64,000 bases of DNA. Source: Gymnorhina tibicen (Eukaryota; Chordata; Aves; Passeriformes; Artamidae). The translations under genes were made by a program, and so were the position numbers. Numbering within the stretch: the stretch's first letter is position 1; every line of letters starts with the position of its first letter. Where the stretch lies: NCBI GenBank assembly GCA_013399875.1, contig VXAZ01006779.1, positions 1,271,648 to 1,335,647 on the forward strand, written 5' to 3'. The notes under the pieces are model-generated. The model was not told where the DNA came from, did not search any database, and saw only the letters and a list, made by a program, of their open reading frames with translations. Positions 24,350 to 36,870 of this stretch are shown one piece after another.

Positions 24350-24913
24350 TGTACTGATTTTGGCTGAGATAGAGCTGATTTTCTTTACAGCACCTGCTAT
24401 GGTGCTACTCTTTGGATTTGTTTTGATAACACTGGAATGTTTTAGTCATTGCTGAGCAGTGCTTACACAGTGCTGAGGTCTTTTCTGCTTCAGATACTCT
24501 GCCAGTGAGCACAGTGGAGTGACAAGAAATTAGAAGAGAACACAGCCAGGACAGCTGACTCCAACTGACCAAAGTGGGAGACTCCATAAATACGGCATCA
24601 TGCTCAGCACATAAAGCTGGGGAAAGGAAGAAGGCTGGGATGTTTGGAGTAATGGCAGTTATTTTTCCAAGTCACTGTTGTACATGATGGAGCACTGCTT
24701 GCCCAGAGGTGGACAAACACCTGCATTCTGATGGGAATTAGTGGAAGAATTACTTATTTTGCTATGCTTGCATGCACATCTCTTTTTTTTTTCTTTATTT
24801 AAGGATGCTTATCAGCCCACTTTACCCTTCCAATTCTCTCCCCCATCCTACTGGACAGGGAAAGAAGTATGGCTATGTAGTTCTTAGCTGCCTGCTGGAG
24901 TTAATTCAGAACA
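24350..24913 (+). mobile_element. Solo LTR with near-intact target duplication
   Basis: Begins TGTACTGATTTTGGCTGAG and ends GAGTTAATTCAGAACA. Landmarks of this common avian LTR are visible in order: GCTGAGCAGTGCTTACACAG (about 24451), CAGGACAGCTGACTCCAACT (about 24547), GGCATCATGCTCAGCACATAAAGCTGG (about 24594, degenerate TATA), GGATGTTTGGAGTAATGGC, and TTCTCTCCCCCATCC near the 3' end. Flanks are TCTGG (24345-24349) and TCTGC (24914-24918), a 5-bp target duplication with one change. No retroviral genes adjoin it, so the provirus was probably lost by LTR-LTR recombination. Same family as 21745 and 55035. Confidence 0.88.
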
Positions 24914-25549
24914 TCTGCTCAGTGGCTGAGTCTTTATTATAAATTCCTGAGCACTGTACTGTAGGGCTGGCTTGGGAAGAAAAGGATGCAAAACCAAAAT
25001 GAAACACAAGAAATAAACAGCTAAGCATGCCCCCCACAAACCAATCCATAATGCTTTAGCATCTACTATGATAATAATAAAATTTTTGAGATTTAGTATT
25101 GCAACAGCATCTCACTAGCTTGCCACTGCATAGCTTCTCATTCCACTCAAAACTCCTCTTATTTGCTGTGTAGAACCACGCCCCAGACTACTTTCACCAT
25201 CAAGGAAGCTACCAGAAAACCGTAGGGGATTCAGCAACAGACCCTCACTGTTTAATAGAAACTTCTGAAGAGACCCAACAAGCTTAATAAATAGTAGCAT
25301 CCACCAGCTCCCCATGTGGAAATCTTGGCGTGGAAAGTGCCCAGAAAAGGCCAAGGTGTTCATTCCTGTTGCAGTTATTTTAGCTGTGTGGACTTACCTC
25401 TTGTCATTATTTACAGAACAAAGGCCATGCCCCAGTGCCTCATGAAAAACCCATGCAGGCATTCTTCTTCCAGCCTGCAGCTCTTGCTCTAGCTGGCTTA
25501 TCACATGTAGCCTACTTAATATGATAAAACTGGTTTTAGCTCACAATAC

Positions 25550-25583
<34 letters not shown>

Positions 25584-26837
25584 TTNNNNNNNAAAAAAAA
25601 AAAAAAAAAAGAGAAACATAATTTTTCATTGCTATTACAAACCCTGTACAGAAAGTAATAGCCTAAACTACCTACTTGCGGTCTTTTGGTCTGTACTACT
25701 TCTGAGCACAACTTGAAAAATGGTTCTGTTTATTTTATCTTATCACATTAACCTGGTCTTACTTTTTGCTCATAATCATTCAGACATGTTTGGCATTTAA
25801 CATATGCTATTTTGGAAAAGATTCTAATCTGTTAAATAAGTTTTAGGCTTTATCTGAAAAGGCATTTTTCTTGCATACTGCTATCTGCAGATAGTGTGAT
25901 GAAAGATTAAAAAAGTCAGCATCTGTCCCTTCCCTACTAGCAGCTCCCACTCCACTAATCATGGTTGTTACAAGCAAGGATGTCAGACACCTGGTGTACA
26001 GGTTTTGAGAACAAAGTGACAATTTTCTATTAATGCTTTTAGGTAATTATATTTTAAATTTACATGAGAATACTGATATGTGAGCAGCTGAACAGTAAAT
26101 TACAGTTCCAACAAGATTTTTAGAAGAGGGAAGCTCTTCCTTTGAAGGAGAAAAGAAAAAAGAAGTGAAAGAAAAAAGCCTGGGGATATTGTGACCATCT
26201 TCAGCAGCAGGCAGCTCCAGTACTTTTAGCAATTAAGCTTGTCAGAATTCCTTCTCACAATCTCCTGCTGCTCTAGCAACAGCAAGTGCCAGCAGGCAGC
26301 TGTGTTCCCGGAGACTGCGAACATAAACCCAGCAGAAGACAACTTGGTAGTTCTTTGTGGAAGATGAAGAACGCCAGACAGATGAACTCCCTAATAAACT
26401 TCTTCTGTAAGCTAAGAGCTGCAGGGAGCTTAAGCTTTTATGCTTTTATTTGCATAATGACCAGCATAAGTTCTCATGTCACAATAGGAAATGGACTTTC
26501 CTGCCTGCGGCCACCGCACTCTGCTTCAATCACTCCATCACTTAAGCAGCACAGCCTGATAAAATCATCATGCCTTTATAAAATAAATGCCTTGTAAGGA
26601 GTATGGGAGAATTCAGCATTAAGAGCAGGGGGACTCAGTATAGGTTAGCAAGAGATTTGCTAAGGTGTGAATCAAACCGGTAAGGTTCTTTAGTAATTAG
26701 ATATTAAAACACTAAAAGTCTACCTGAGCTCTCTTTATCAGTTAACTTATTTAACTGTCCCAAAGCACAACAGACTTAAGACAAACATCTCCAACTAAAT
26801 TAAGAACATGGGCACAGAAATGGTTGTGGTCAGCATG
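24914..26837. other. Unassigned DNA with homopolymer gap
   Basis: Holds the A-run and assembly gap at 25551-25610 and a unique-looking block at 26230-26600. The latter contains an ATTTGCAT octamer at 26448-26455 and an open frame of 103 codons (26286-26597) without a recognisable domain. Confidence 0.55.
25551..25610 (+). repeat. Poly(A) run interrupted by a 7-N assembly gap
   Basis: Thirty A (25551-25580), TATTT, seven N (25586-25592), then eighteen A. The true length is unknown: the gap marks where the homopolymer was not resolved. Confidence 0.97.
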
Positions 26838-27455
26838 TTAGAATCATAGAATGGTTTGAGCTGGAAGGGACAATAAAGACCATCTAAACCAACCCTCTGC
26901 CATGGCCAGGGACTCCTTCCAGTAGATCAGGTTGCTCAGGGCCCCATCCAACCTAGTCATGAACACTTCCAGGGATGATGTGTCCACAACTTCCTTGAGC
27001 GACCTGTTCAATTGCCTCACCACCCTCACTGCAAAGATTTTTTCCTGGTATCGAATTTAAACCTACTCTCAGTTTAAAGCCATTCCATCTTGTCCTATCA
27101 CCACATGTCTTTATAAAAAGTCCATCTTCAGCTTTCTTGTAGGCCCCTTTAGGTACTGGAAAGTTGCTGTAAAGTTTCCTCAGAGCCTTCTCTTCTCCAG
27201 ACTGAGCAACCCCAGCTCTCTCAGACTGTCTTCATGGGAGAGGTGCTTCAGCCCTCTGATTATATTAATGACCCTTCTTTGAAGTCAGTCCAACAGGTTC
27301 ATGTCCTTCCTGTGCTGGGGGCTCCAGACATGGACACAATACTCCAGGTAGGATCTCACTAGAGCAGAGTAGAGGAATAGAATCATGTAATTTGGTTATG
27401 CTTCTTTTGATGCAGCTCAGGATAAGATTGTCTTTCTGGGTTGGAAAGAAACCTA
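26838..27455 (-). mobile_element. CR1 LINE 3' segment
   Basis: Starts with the reverse complement of the CR1 3' end, AATCATAGAATGGTTTGAG, followed by TGGAAGGGACAATAAAGACC, and continues through the ORF2 C-terminal region on the minus strand to the DNA equivalent of CAGAAAGACAATCTTATCC at about 27425-27443. It is the cleanest CR1 tail in the window. Indels break all frames; no protein is possible. Confidence 0.93.
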
Positions 27456-30400
27456 GAAGGAACACTACTTCCAAAGAACTGCCAGTAGCCATACTCTGAA
27501 CTTACGGGGCTTTGTTTTGGTTTGTTTTATTGTTTTGCAGTTGTTTTTATTTTTTTTTTTTAATTTGAATTGTGATTCTCTGTGTTCACCAAGAAGACAG
27601 AACACACCTATGTAATTTAGTCCTACATATACAAGCACTAAGATACAGCCTAATTATTTTTACATCTTATTTCCAATTCAAAATTCACTGTTTCATTCTG
27701 TGCAAGGGATGAAGCAAGTTCTGTGCATGGACCTCAGTTGATGTAGAGTCCTTTTTACATTCTTTCTTGTAAAATTAAGCCTTCAGGGTCCTGATAATCT
27801 TTGTTCCTATTCTTTAGATACAGTGAAATTTTTTTGCTGATTTTTACTTTGCAATCAGAAATATATCATGGCAAATTCACTGCTTCAGTACAGTCCATTC
27901 TCAACAGAGCTCTATAGTCAAGTAAATTACATTACTCAGATTACCATTTTTTATGTTGATGCCACTGACATTCATTACTTCATGTCAATAATGACAGGAA
28001 CCAGCACCTGATTCCAAAGGGTAGTGGAAAACAGGAAGGTATTATAGTAAATACATGACGCTATTTGGACACAGGGTGAAAAATGCACCCAATGTATTGA
28101 TCAGGAAAATTATTTTCAAATACTAATTACAGATTTAAAAAACCCCACCATTACATTCAGTAATTATTTTAGGTTGCTTCTTGGGTTAGTGTTAATAGAA
28201 TAATTTTCTGGGGAAATATGATTCTTCAGTTAGATCTGGAAGCACTGGGAGAAGCAGTACTGCAGGTATATATTGCAGGAACATTCTAGCAAAATGAGAA
28301 GTTAACCTGCATTCAAGGCTTATCCTTTTCTTTTTTTAAATAAAAGACTATCCAGGAGTCACCCTCGGGTAGGAATGCTTTAATTTGCTGTACCAATGCC
28401 TAATGCAAATGAATCAAACCTGGGTGTCATTTTCTCCTCCGAAGGTATCTAACTTCCCCTAAACAGGCAAGAAACATATTAGAAGAGGAAAAAATCTATC
28501 CACTACTGAAAGCATTACCTCTTCTGAGGAAGTATCCCTTTCTGGGATAGGAGGAGTTTCTGGTCAGAGGAGTTTCCCTTTGGTATTTCACCTTCAGCGG
28601 GTGACGAAACTGCCAACCAGACCTTAGGACTTGCCACAGAGCTTCAGGCCCACTCTGAGAGGTAGAGAAAAGAGGATAACAAGACTGAAGCCCCACTAGG
28701 TGCAGGCTCACAGGCTGAAACAGTCACCAAAATTTCAGAGTTTCAGAAATGATAACAGAATGCCTAGATTCTGATCTGAATCTAAAGTGCATCGCAACTA
28801 TGGATTGTGAATGATAAGTAAGAGGTAAACTCAGAAAGCTTTGCCCTCATCTTAATTTTTTCCCCCAAAAGGGTCCATTTTACTGAAATTTGCAAATGAA
28901 AGCGGTCACCAAACTAAAGTCACAAATTCTTGGTTTTGAGACAACAGTCATAGCACATAAGCTTGCCATGTTCCAGGTGTCTGATGGTATACAGGGAAAA
29001 AGGCCTGAGGTGTTCAAGACTTTTTTCTTTGTGCTCTGTGTATTCTGGTACCAAAGAGGATTATCCCCCCTCATGCCTTCATTCCTCTGGCTCCTTTAAT
29101 TCTTTTTTCTGCAATTAGAATTTGGCAGAAAGAACTAAAAAGACGCAGAATGGTGGATTCTTGAAACAAGCATCATGGATACCTGTCTCATAACCATCAT
29201 GCTTCTTCATGTTACATTATCCCACATAATATCTGATAAATGTATAAGTTTCATCTGTTTCAGTTTAAGTAGTATGATTTTCAACATACCGAGTGTGACT
29301 GAAATAATCTTATTTTTTTCTCCCAGAGGGGTGAAGGATGTATTGCTTTCTTTTAAACCTTTTCTTTAAAATCAAGTGATACGGTTCTCTTAGCCTTCAG
29401 GGGGTGGGGGTGTTAATTACTCCCTCTGACACTGAGATCAACTGTTCCTAAGCTTCCTATTTGGCATCGAGACATCACAGGAAATTTCATTTTATTTCTC
29501 ATGAATCATGTTAGCAAAAGCAATGAATAGCTATCTTAAATATCATTGGGGTGGAGGGGATGAACAGCCCTTGAGAACATGGAGTGTACTACAGATGTGT
29601 AATAGCATAAACACGGGAGGTGACAATGCAAATCTGCAACCCAGGGAGTCCTTTAGACAGTAGTGAGAGTGTAAAGGCAGTGGCCAAACAAAACAACCCA
29701 CTTGCCTGTAGTAAAGACTAAGTATTCCTTTAAGGACGGGAAAAGAGCTGACAGTCCCTTCAAGATGGAGGGCTCACAGCCAAGTCTGCTCACTGTTCAA
29801 TCAGCAAACACAAATCAGAAATTCTGTACTAACAGGACAGCCAAGTATTTACAATGTACGAGTCTTGGCAACACACCCTGTGCTCAAGCTGAAAGAAAAT
29901 GAATGCTTTTTCTTCTGGAAACTGCAGTTAATTAACCAGAGAGCCATTCCACCTTGCTTGCACTATTCATGGCACTTACACAGAAGATCAGTCTATTGAA
30001 ACTAAATCTCAACTAAAGTGGATTTAAGCTTCTAAAGAATCTTTTTGGATGTTCAAGCATAAGTCCTATGCCTCTCATTTGATTTCAGCATGGATTCTGT
30101 CAGACTGATGCCACAAAATTAGGTTTGGATGAACATCTCCCCAGAAGTCAGCAAGGAAGAACATTATTTTCAGTTTATAAGCCAGAAGTAATTTCCTGAA
30201 TGAGGGGGAAGTTGAGAGTGGGGAGGGGGGGAGCTATTTAGAGAGAGCCTGCAAATCAAATGGAGAGTAAATGTATTAGTTCTTAAGAAAAAAATCACCA
30301 TCACTGGAATTCACGCTTAACTGAAGTTTCTAAACATCAGAAAGGATAATAATATATGCTGTAGAAACACTATGATCAGAGTTTTCAAGTACAACAGAAT

Positions 30401-31854
30401 TTGCCCACCAGGAAGCATCCATCAAAGAAGCTTTAATGATCTAAATGTCACTGTAGAGCAAAGAAACTCCAGGAATGTTCTTTTATTATGCTTGGAACAG
30501 TAACACTTATACCTGCAATATTTAGAAAAGAATATGAAGAAACAGAAAGCAGCCATGCTCTGTAATGAAATCAAGTATTATTTACTCAGCAGGATCCTTT
30601 GCCTGTTTCAGGTGGGGGGTTTTTTTGTTTGTTGTTTTTTTTTTAAAGAACATGTACTTGTTGCTGTCAAAAAACAAATGTGCTGAATGTTTTTCATCTT
30701 TGCAAGAAACTCTTAAGTGATCCGTGTCACTGTGCACTAACAATGCATAGTTCAGGTAAGATGATTTTACCTTATTTAAGGCCCTAGCACCTATTAATAG
30801 GAATGGAGATAACAAGTGAATTGTTTAACACTGAATTCTTTTTGGAAGTAGTAGAAGTATGCACAATATAACAAAGTTGGGTATTATTACTAATATGAAC
30901 CATTTCTTTTAAATTGTTGAGATCAACCAGATCATTGCCTCATTGTCCTCTAAGTGATTTGTAGGTCTTGCCAAATGAGGACTTGAAAGGGACAAATGAG
31001 TCCCTCCTAACTCATGTGCTTAAAAGTTCAATTTACTTCATTTACTTTATAAGTAGGCATCAGTACAAACAAAAAATGGAACGTCTCTTCATCTTTTAAA
31101 ATACTCTAATTTACAGACATTTAGATACAATAGATGCATATCTAACTTTTCACCTTCTATTGTTCTGCAATAGTTTGCTGAAGCTGGAGGAAACCATGAA
31201 TAATAGTCCAAAGGCAACCATCAAAAGTACAATAAAGAAACTGAAAACAGTTAAGTGGGTACCATTATGTTCTAATCTATGAAAGAATTTCCTCTTTTTC
31301 TTAAAATAACATGAAGTAAGTAGAGGCAAAAAAACTGAGTTCACTTAAATTTTCTGTTAAATTAATAAAATTTGTTTTATTTAAATATTTTTAAAATTAA
31401 TTTAGTAGAAAAACATATATTTATACAAGCCTGCTATGAAAATAATTGTCCAAATCTTAAATACAGGTTTTGAGCAAGTATTCTGTGCAGATATTCAGAG
31501 CAAGTCTTGTGACTGACAAAATTCAAAGATAAAAGTGATGCCGCCAAGGTTGTTTTAAATATTTTATTTTTCCTGCTCAAGAATACTTTTAATCAAAACT
31601 CATAAAAGGGGAAAATTATCATTATATTAAAGGAATTTATTGTCTTAAATAAGAAGTTTGTCTTGATGATTACAATTCTGCTATCCTGCAAGGCAACTTA
31701 CAATCAAGAGCCTAAATTCAGAAACCATTCTAAATCCTTACTAGAACTATGATAGAGGTAGTGAAGAAATGATCATTGTTTGTGTTTTATTAAACAGACT
31801 AAGTTTATTAGTTTTAAATTTTCACACACCCTTGAAACCCTGATACTATTACAA
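27456..31854. other. Unassigned AT-rich DNA
   Basis: About 4.4 kb with no gene or transposon that I can name. Noted inside: T-rich runs at 27540-27563 and 30615-30645, G-rich runs at 30203-30231, and a block around 28370-28440 with a TAATGCAAAT word that looks more constrained than its surroundings. Confidence 0.55.
30203..30231 (+). other. G-rich run, possible G-quadruplex
   Basis: G5, then G4, then G7 split by single A and an 11-base loop. The first loop is longer than the usual 7-base limit, so a quadruplex is only possible. Confidence 0.4.
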
Positions 31855-31859
31855 AGGAT
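31855..31859 (+). repeat. Target-site duplication AGGAT, left copy
   Basis: Identical to 32517-32521; together they bracket the LTR at 31860-32516. Confidence 0.95.
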
Positions 31860-32516
31860 TGTGCCGGTTTGGGCCAAATTCAGGGAAACGTCCAAAAGGA
31901 ACATCTCCTCAAAGGAAGGCAGGTCACAGCCGCCCCTCCCCCACCAGGTTCAGGGAAAAAAAATATTTTCCTCAGAAGAAAGTGAAGGAGAAAATAAAAC
32001 CTATTTATTTAACAAACACACAGGAAAAGAATAATAGTGCTAAATAACAAAACCTCTCACTGTGGAGCGAAATCTGGGAAGATTTTAGAGTCCTTCGGTG
32101 GGTGCGGTCTCTCTCCTCCTCCTCGGAGCTGGGTCGGCGTGGGGGCCCCCCCCTCCAGGCCGGTGGAAGGTCCCCCGGTGGGGTTCTGATGTTCTGGTGT
32201 TCTGATGTTTTTCAAGCAGTCCAGAAGAGAAGAAGGGAAAAGCCGAAGTCCCAGAGGAAAAAAACTTACCTCCCCGTCTCTCTCCAAAGAAACAGAGCCG
32301 AAAAGCTGCTGAAAAGCAAGAAGAGTGCTTCCTCTGCTCCTCAGCAGCAGCAGTAGCTAATCTCTGTGTCCTTGAAGCACAAACTGTTTTGAAAAGTTCG
32401 CTCAGTTTTTTTCTCTGTCTCGTGCACCCAGTTTAAAGGCATAGAAAGGCTCAGGAATCATGTCTGGGCATAAAGCGGTGATAGGGGATACAACAGCATA
32501 AAGTCACCCGAAGACA
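31860..32516 (-). mobile_element. Complete solo LTR, 657 bp, with perfect 5-bp target duplication
   Basis: On the minus strand it begins TGTCTTCGGGTGAC and ends CCAAACCGGCACA. It matches the plus-strand LTR at 40442-41099 along its whole length. A polyadenylation signal AATAAA is at 32004-32009 (minus) and a TTTAAA TATA-like element occurs in the U3 (about 32431-32438). The flanks AGGAT/AGGAT are identical, so the ends are exact. A 5-bp duplication is usual for ERVL-like (class III) and some class I elements. No gag, pol or env sequence is present: a product of LTR-LTR recombination. The GC-rich middle (32100-32190) stands out from the AT-rich surroundings. Open frames in it are chance frames. 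Confidence 0.94.
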
Positions 32517-32521
32517 AGGAT
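32517..32521 (+). repeat. Target-site duplication AGGAT, right copy
   Basis: Matches 31855-31859 exactly. Confidence 0.95.
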
Positions 32522-33523
32522 GTAATACCTTCATATGATTTCATATTATACCCAAATGCTAGATGATTTCAGTAAATTCCTCTGCCATCTGTAATCCACA
32601 CTAAAATTTATCATCAGCAAACTAAAACTATATTAATATCTGAAATGAACATAGATTAGGATTTCTGATGTTCTGTATATTGTTGGATTCCTTGGGGTAG
32701 TGAGACAGCTATCCTGAGAAATTCTAAGTAAGTCAAGATTGCCACAGGCTAATACTGGACACCGGTCCTAAGAAAGTGGCTTGAGTTTCCCATATTAAAC
32801 ATGAATATAGTAAATGTTGTCTTTTTTGTTGTTTGTATTTCTTTATTCTAACACAACTCCCCATTTTAGCTGGTTTTCTTCCAACAAAAGGTGTGAAAAT
32901 ACTAATTCTAAGCCCATAAACACATAAAAATGGTATGAACTTCCATACATTTCTTCTCAATAGTTGAAAAAAACACACACCAAGGAATTACATTTATTAC
33001 ACAGGAATTACATCAATTTAACTCCCTTAAATCAGTATAAGTGAATTATATTGATTGAACTTAATTCTCTAACAAGCTAAGTGAATGCACTCTAATTCAG
33101 AATAACCAGAGTTGTACCTATTCAACAAAGTCAGTTTAGAAGGAAATTTACTAAAATTCAATTCAGTTTGTCCACGTGTGTAGAAAAAGTCTGTGGGGAA
33201 GCATATGCTGGATTATTTTTGGAGATGACATCACATGTTTCCTTCCCAACATGGAATGCAGCACCCATTCCAGAAGTTCAAAAGTTCAAATAGGACATCC
33301 TATCAGTAAGTAATAATTACGAACTCATCTTTTACCATATTATTGCAACTCATAAAATGCATGTGTGTGAGGAGACATCATTTGGTGCATTAAAAAGAGA
33401 AACAAGTGTTTTCAGCCATGAAATACAGATTGTCAGTATTGGTAAGGTTTGAATACCAAGTATGAAAATAATGCATGAAAGCATGAAAAAATACATAGGA
33501 AAAATTAAGTGGCATCTGGAGAA

Positions 33524-33592
33524 CCATAGGACTATAGAATATGCTGGGTTGGAAGGCATACACAAGAATCATTGAATCCAACTCCAAAAGCA
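33524..33592 (-). mobile_element. CR1 LINE 3' tail, very short
   Basis: ACCATAGGACTATAGAATATG followed by CTGGGTTGGAAGGCATA and ATCATTGAATCCAACTCC are the reverse complement of the last ~70 bp of CR1. A heavily 5'-truncated insertion. Confidence 0.82.
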
Positions 33593-35109
33593 GCAGAAAT
33601 TACAGAAATCAGGCTTTGGATTTTTTTGCCCGCTTTTAATCTTAACTGCCAAGAAACAGGTTTTGTTACGACTTATTCTAGCAAAAGTTAAAACCTGAAT
33701 GCAGTACTGTTCAAGAAATGAATTCATTCCTAGCATCTGAAGTATTGCTTGACATTGCTTTAAGGTTGCTTTACACTTTTTTCCATTGTTTCCTGTGCAA
33801 CACTTGCAGGGTGAGGTGCATTCCTTGGAAATAATAGCAGCAGGATTCATCCTGATTTGGCTGAAGAGGAAATTCAAATGTGTATTTCTACTTTTCTAAT
33901 TAAGTGACACAGCAGGATTTCATTTTTTCCAACAATTTTGAAAAGAAATTACGAATGTATGCAACATTGATCTGTCCTCCTCATGAAAATCCAAGTGTTT
34001 TTCCACCCACAGAGTAGAGAAATTTCACTAATTTTGCTATTTCCCAGCTCAGCTGAAAAGGCAATAGAATAACTATGTGCCAATTTCAATGTGATTCTAT
34101 TTTAAATGCCCTAGATATACTTTTATTCACCTTTTTTTTGCTTTGGCCACTCAGAGAACTGTCCAATTTCCATCTGTAGCATTGGAGAAACACGTTTGAG
34201 TAAGCACTTATTACCTTATGAATTGTCCATACTTCAAAATATACTTTAGAATTTTGGAGGAAGGAGCCGGTGGTTTGTGTTTTTCCGAATTGTGTTTTTC
34301 TATTGTTTTCTAAGAAATAGACTCACTCAATCATCTTCATCTCTCTGAAGGAAAGGCTAAGAGATTCTGTCTTTCCACAAAAGCTTTATATATAATTTAT
34401 GTTCAGATCTTCAGTGTTTAAATACAGATGAAATTTATTGGCCTACTGCAATGATAGAGAAATAGAATTTGAACACAATGACAAAAATGCACTTGCTTTC
34501 AGAACCACTTGGATGATTTCAAAGGAAGAGGTTATGCATCTACAGACTTCCAGCTTAATGCTGTGTTTCATGTATGAAATAAACAAACTACACAAACTCT
34601 GACTTTTGAGTCATGAAATATTTTTACAGTTTCAAATTATTTCAAAACTTTATTGAAGTCTAGGAATATGCATGCAGCTGCACATTTCCAGCATCTTCTA
34701 AGAGTGCTGATTCTGTGATTCATACCAAAGATAGACATTTTAAGAGAAGTGAGGGCATGTTATTTAACAGCCCTAAAAATTTATTAGCATTTTCAGGGAT
34801 GCTTGGCAAGCATTAAAGTAAAATCTGGCTATAAAAATAATTTAAGAAACTTACATGCAAAAATGTGCTTATTTTTTGCTTAATTGCATGATGCTCACCA
34901 ATAAGTCATTAAATTCAGTGATGCTGTTTAAATTCTATATTTTAAAAGCTCCAAATCCCCATATTCACATCTATCGCTGCAGTACCCAACTTTTTTCCAA
35001 GAGAAAGGACAACATTTTTCATCACAGAAAACTGACAGTGCCTGACAGATCATATGCCACAAATAGTAATGGGACTTCTTTGAATTTACTCTCTTGCTGA
35101 ATACCTAGA

Positions 35110-35125
35110 ATATGCTTAAGCATAT
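35110..35125. repeat. 16-bp perfect palindrome
   Basis: ATATGCTTAAGCATAT is its own reverse complement. A partial echo, TTAAGCATAT, follows at about 35139-35148. Confidence 0.9.
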
Positions 35126-35683
35126 GCAGACAATTGTGTTAAGCATATTAGACTTAAATAAAGCTTCCAAAAATACAGGATTTATTTTGACACATCTGTG
35201 ATTAACAGTCTTAAATAGAAAGAAATAATACACAGATGTGCCCCACACATTTTCACGTATCAGAGAAGGTATTCCCCAACATAAACAATTTATAAAATGG
35301 TCTCTAACTATGTCATTGCTTTTGGTTTATGACAGGGCTGGATGATTTAGCTTGGTTTTCTTGCGGGAGGGATGAGATGGTTTTATTGAGATCAGTACTC
35401 TTCTGTCAGGAAATATATTGGTGTTCCTTTATTACTGCATGCAGAAAAGAAGCCTCTTATAGTCCCGCTTCTAGTAAACAGAACATAGATCATTACAAAT
35501 ACAAGATGGGTTGCACATGACTTAATGTCCAATCTTCTAAATTCTTACTTGTGAAAATAGCGCAATAATTTTGAAAATATTACAGATAGGGCCTACAGTA
35601 ATGTGTTCCATCAAAAGGCATGGGAAATCCTTGGGCTAAATTAAGGCAAAATGTTGCCCAGTGATCAATTAGAAAGTTTTATT

Positions 35684-35861
35684 TATGGCAGCAATGATTT
35701 AAACCTTAAACATTAAGGTAGTTTGAACGTCCCATGGTGGCAATGATTTAAACTTCCTGAGCCGCCAGTGGCAGAAGAGAAATTCCAACTTTTCTGACTT
35801 TAACTTTTCTGAACAGCACATGGCAACAATTTCTCAACAGCCCATGGTAGCAGTGATTTAT
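35684..35861 (+). repeat. Four imperfect ~22-bp repeats, irregularly spaced
   Basis: The motif (C)CCATGGTGGCAATGATTTAAA appears in variant form at about 35684, 35733, 35816 and 35840 (for example ATGGCAGCAATGATTTAAAC and CCATGGTAGCAGTGATTTAT). They run into the retroviral-like block that follows and may be enhancer-type repeats of an LTR or internal repeats of its 3' end. Confidence 0.6.
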
Positions 35862-36300
35862 ATTTTAACCTTATGATGAGCTGAATAGCCCACCACAGAA
35901 GCAATTGAAACTTTCAGGGAGAGGAAGAGAAGAAGAAGGAACGGTAGAAAAATAAAGATCCACATCACCAGCAGGGTTCCAGAGACGTCTCTGATCCATT
36001 TCCTTTGGACGGTGGGTGAACACGCAGCCCCTCTCACTTGTGCTATTTATTGGTTAGTCCTTGCACATGCACAATTTGTTATTTTCAAACTTTTCAGAAG
36101 GGGGTTGGGGGAGTGTTGTAGTTTCAAACCCACTCCCCCTGTCAGAGACGCAAGTGCAATGCTGTCTCAAGCTTGGGTTTGGAGATAGTTACCCAGGATA
36201 AGGAAGCTGGTCCCAGAAAAGCGCTATCCAGCCTCTGCAAGACCCTCTTTTCTAACTGCACCTTATCTTGTTGGCATGGTAACGTTCCTTTTCTCTTTTG
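35862..36300. mobile_element. Retroviral-like GC-richer block, unresolved
   Basis: Two readings are possible. On the minus strand, a TATA-like ACCAATAAATAG (about 36045-36056) is followed by GC-rich R/U5-like DNA down to about 35960. On the plus strand, a purine-rich AGAAGGGGGTTGGGGGAG (36096-36113) directly precedes TGTTGTAGTTTC (36114), which looks like a polypurine tract meeting an LTR start. Neither reading has a confirmed second end or target duplication. No retroviral protein is encoded. Confidence 0.4.
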
Positions 36301-36654
36301 TCGAGTGTTTGAGATATTTACTCTTTCAGGGTTTTAGTGTCTCAAGCAAACACTCCCAAATTGTTTGCAGGGGGAGAAATTTCTGAAGCAGTTCAGAGCA
36401 TAATTCCCTGAAGTAAGTGTAATTACTACCACATTTCATGTAATTTTCCTATGACCATTTTTAAACCATTTCTAGCTGTAAGTAACGGACAAAAACCCCA
36501 AATACCAGTAGAAATTTGGCTGGATAACACCCCTTTATCACTCTTTTATCCAAGTTGAGAATTATCTGATTTATTTGGCATTAAGTTACTGAAACTTTCA
36601 CAGAAAAAGCCGTGACAATGCACTGCTGTTATGAATTTCCATTATAGCAGTTCA
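36301..36654. other. Unassigned DNA
   Basis: No feature recognised; could hold the rest of the retroviral-like block. Confidence 0.5.
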
Positions 36655-36870
36655 TGCTATATTTGGGGACAAGAAAAAAGGGCATTTTAAGTTATAGCAA
36701 AAGTGAGACCAGAAATAAGGATGGTCACCTCACAAACAAGGACACAGACAAAGCAAAGCAGTTTAATACTTTCTTCACCTCAGTCTTCAACACTGATGAT
36801 GGGCTACTGATACCCTCTGCAAAAAACAACAGAACAAATCCCCACATCCAACCCAAAATACCACACAGGC
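36655..36870 (+). mobile_element. CR1 LINE fragment between endonuclease and reverse transcriptase
   Basis: One frame reads LTNKDTDKAKQFNTFFTSVF (from about 36732), the CR1 ORF2 linker motif of the type ...NAFFASVF.... The frame stays open for about 107 codons but the LINE match stops by about 36870. Both ends are truncated. Confidence 0.78.

Larger units (their letters stand above)
32522..35683. other. Unassigned AT-rich DNA with one CR1 tail
   Basis: Apart from the CR1 tail at 33524 and the 16-bp palindrome at 35110, nothing recognisable. Confidence 0.6.
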
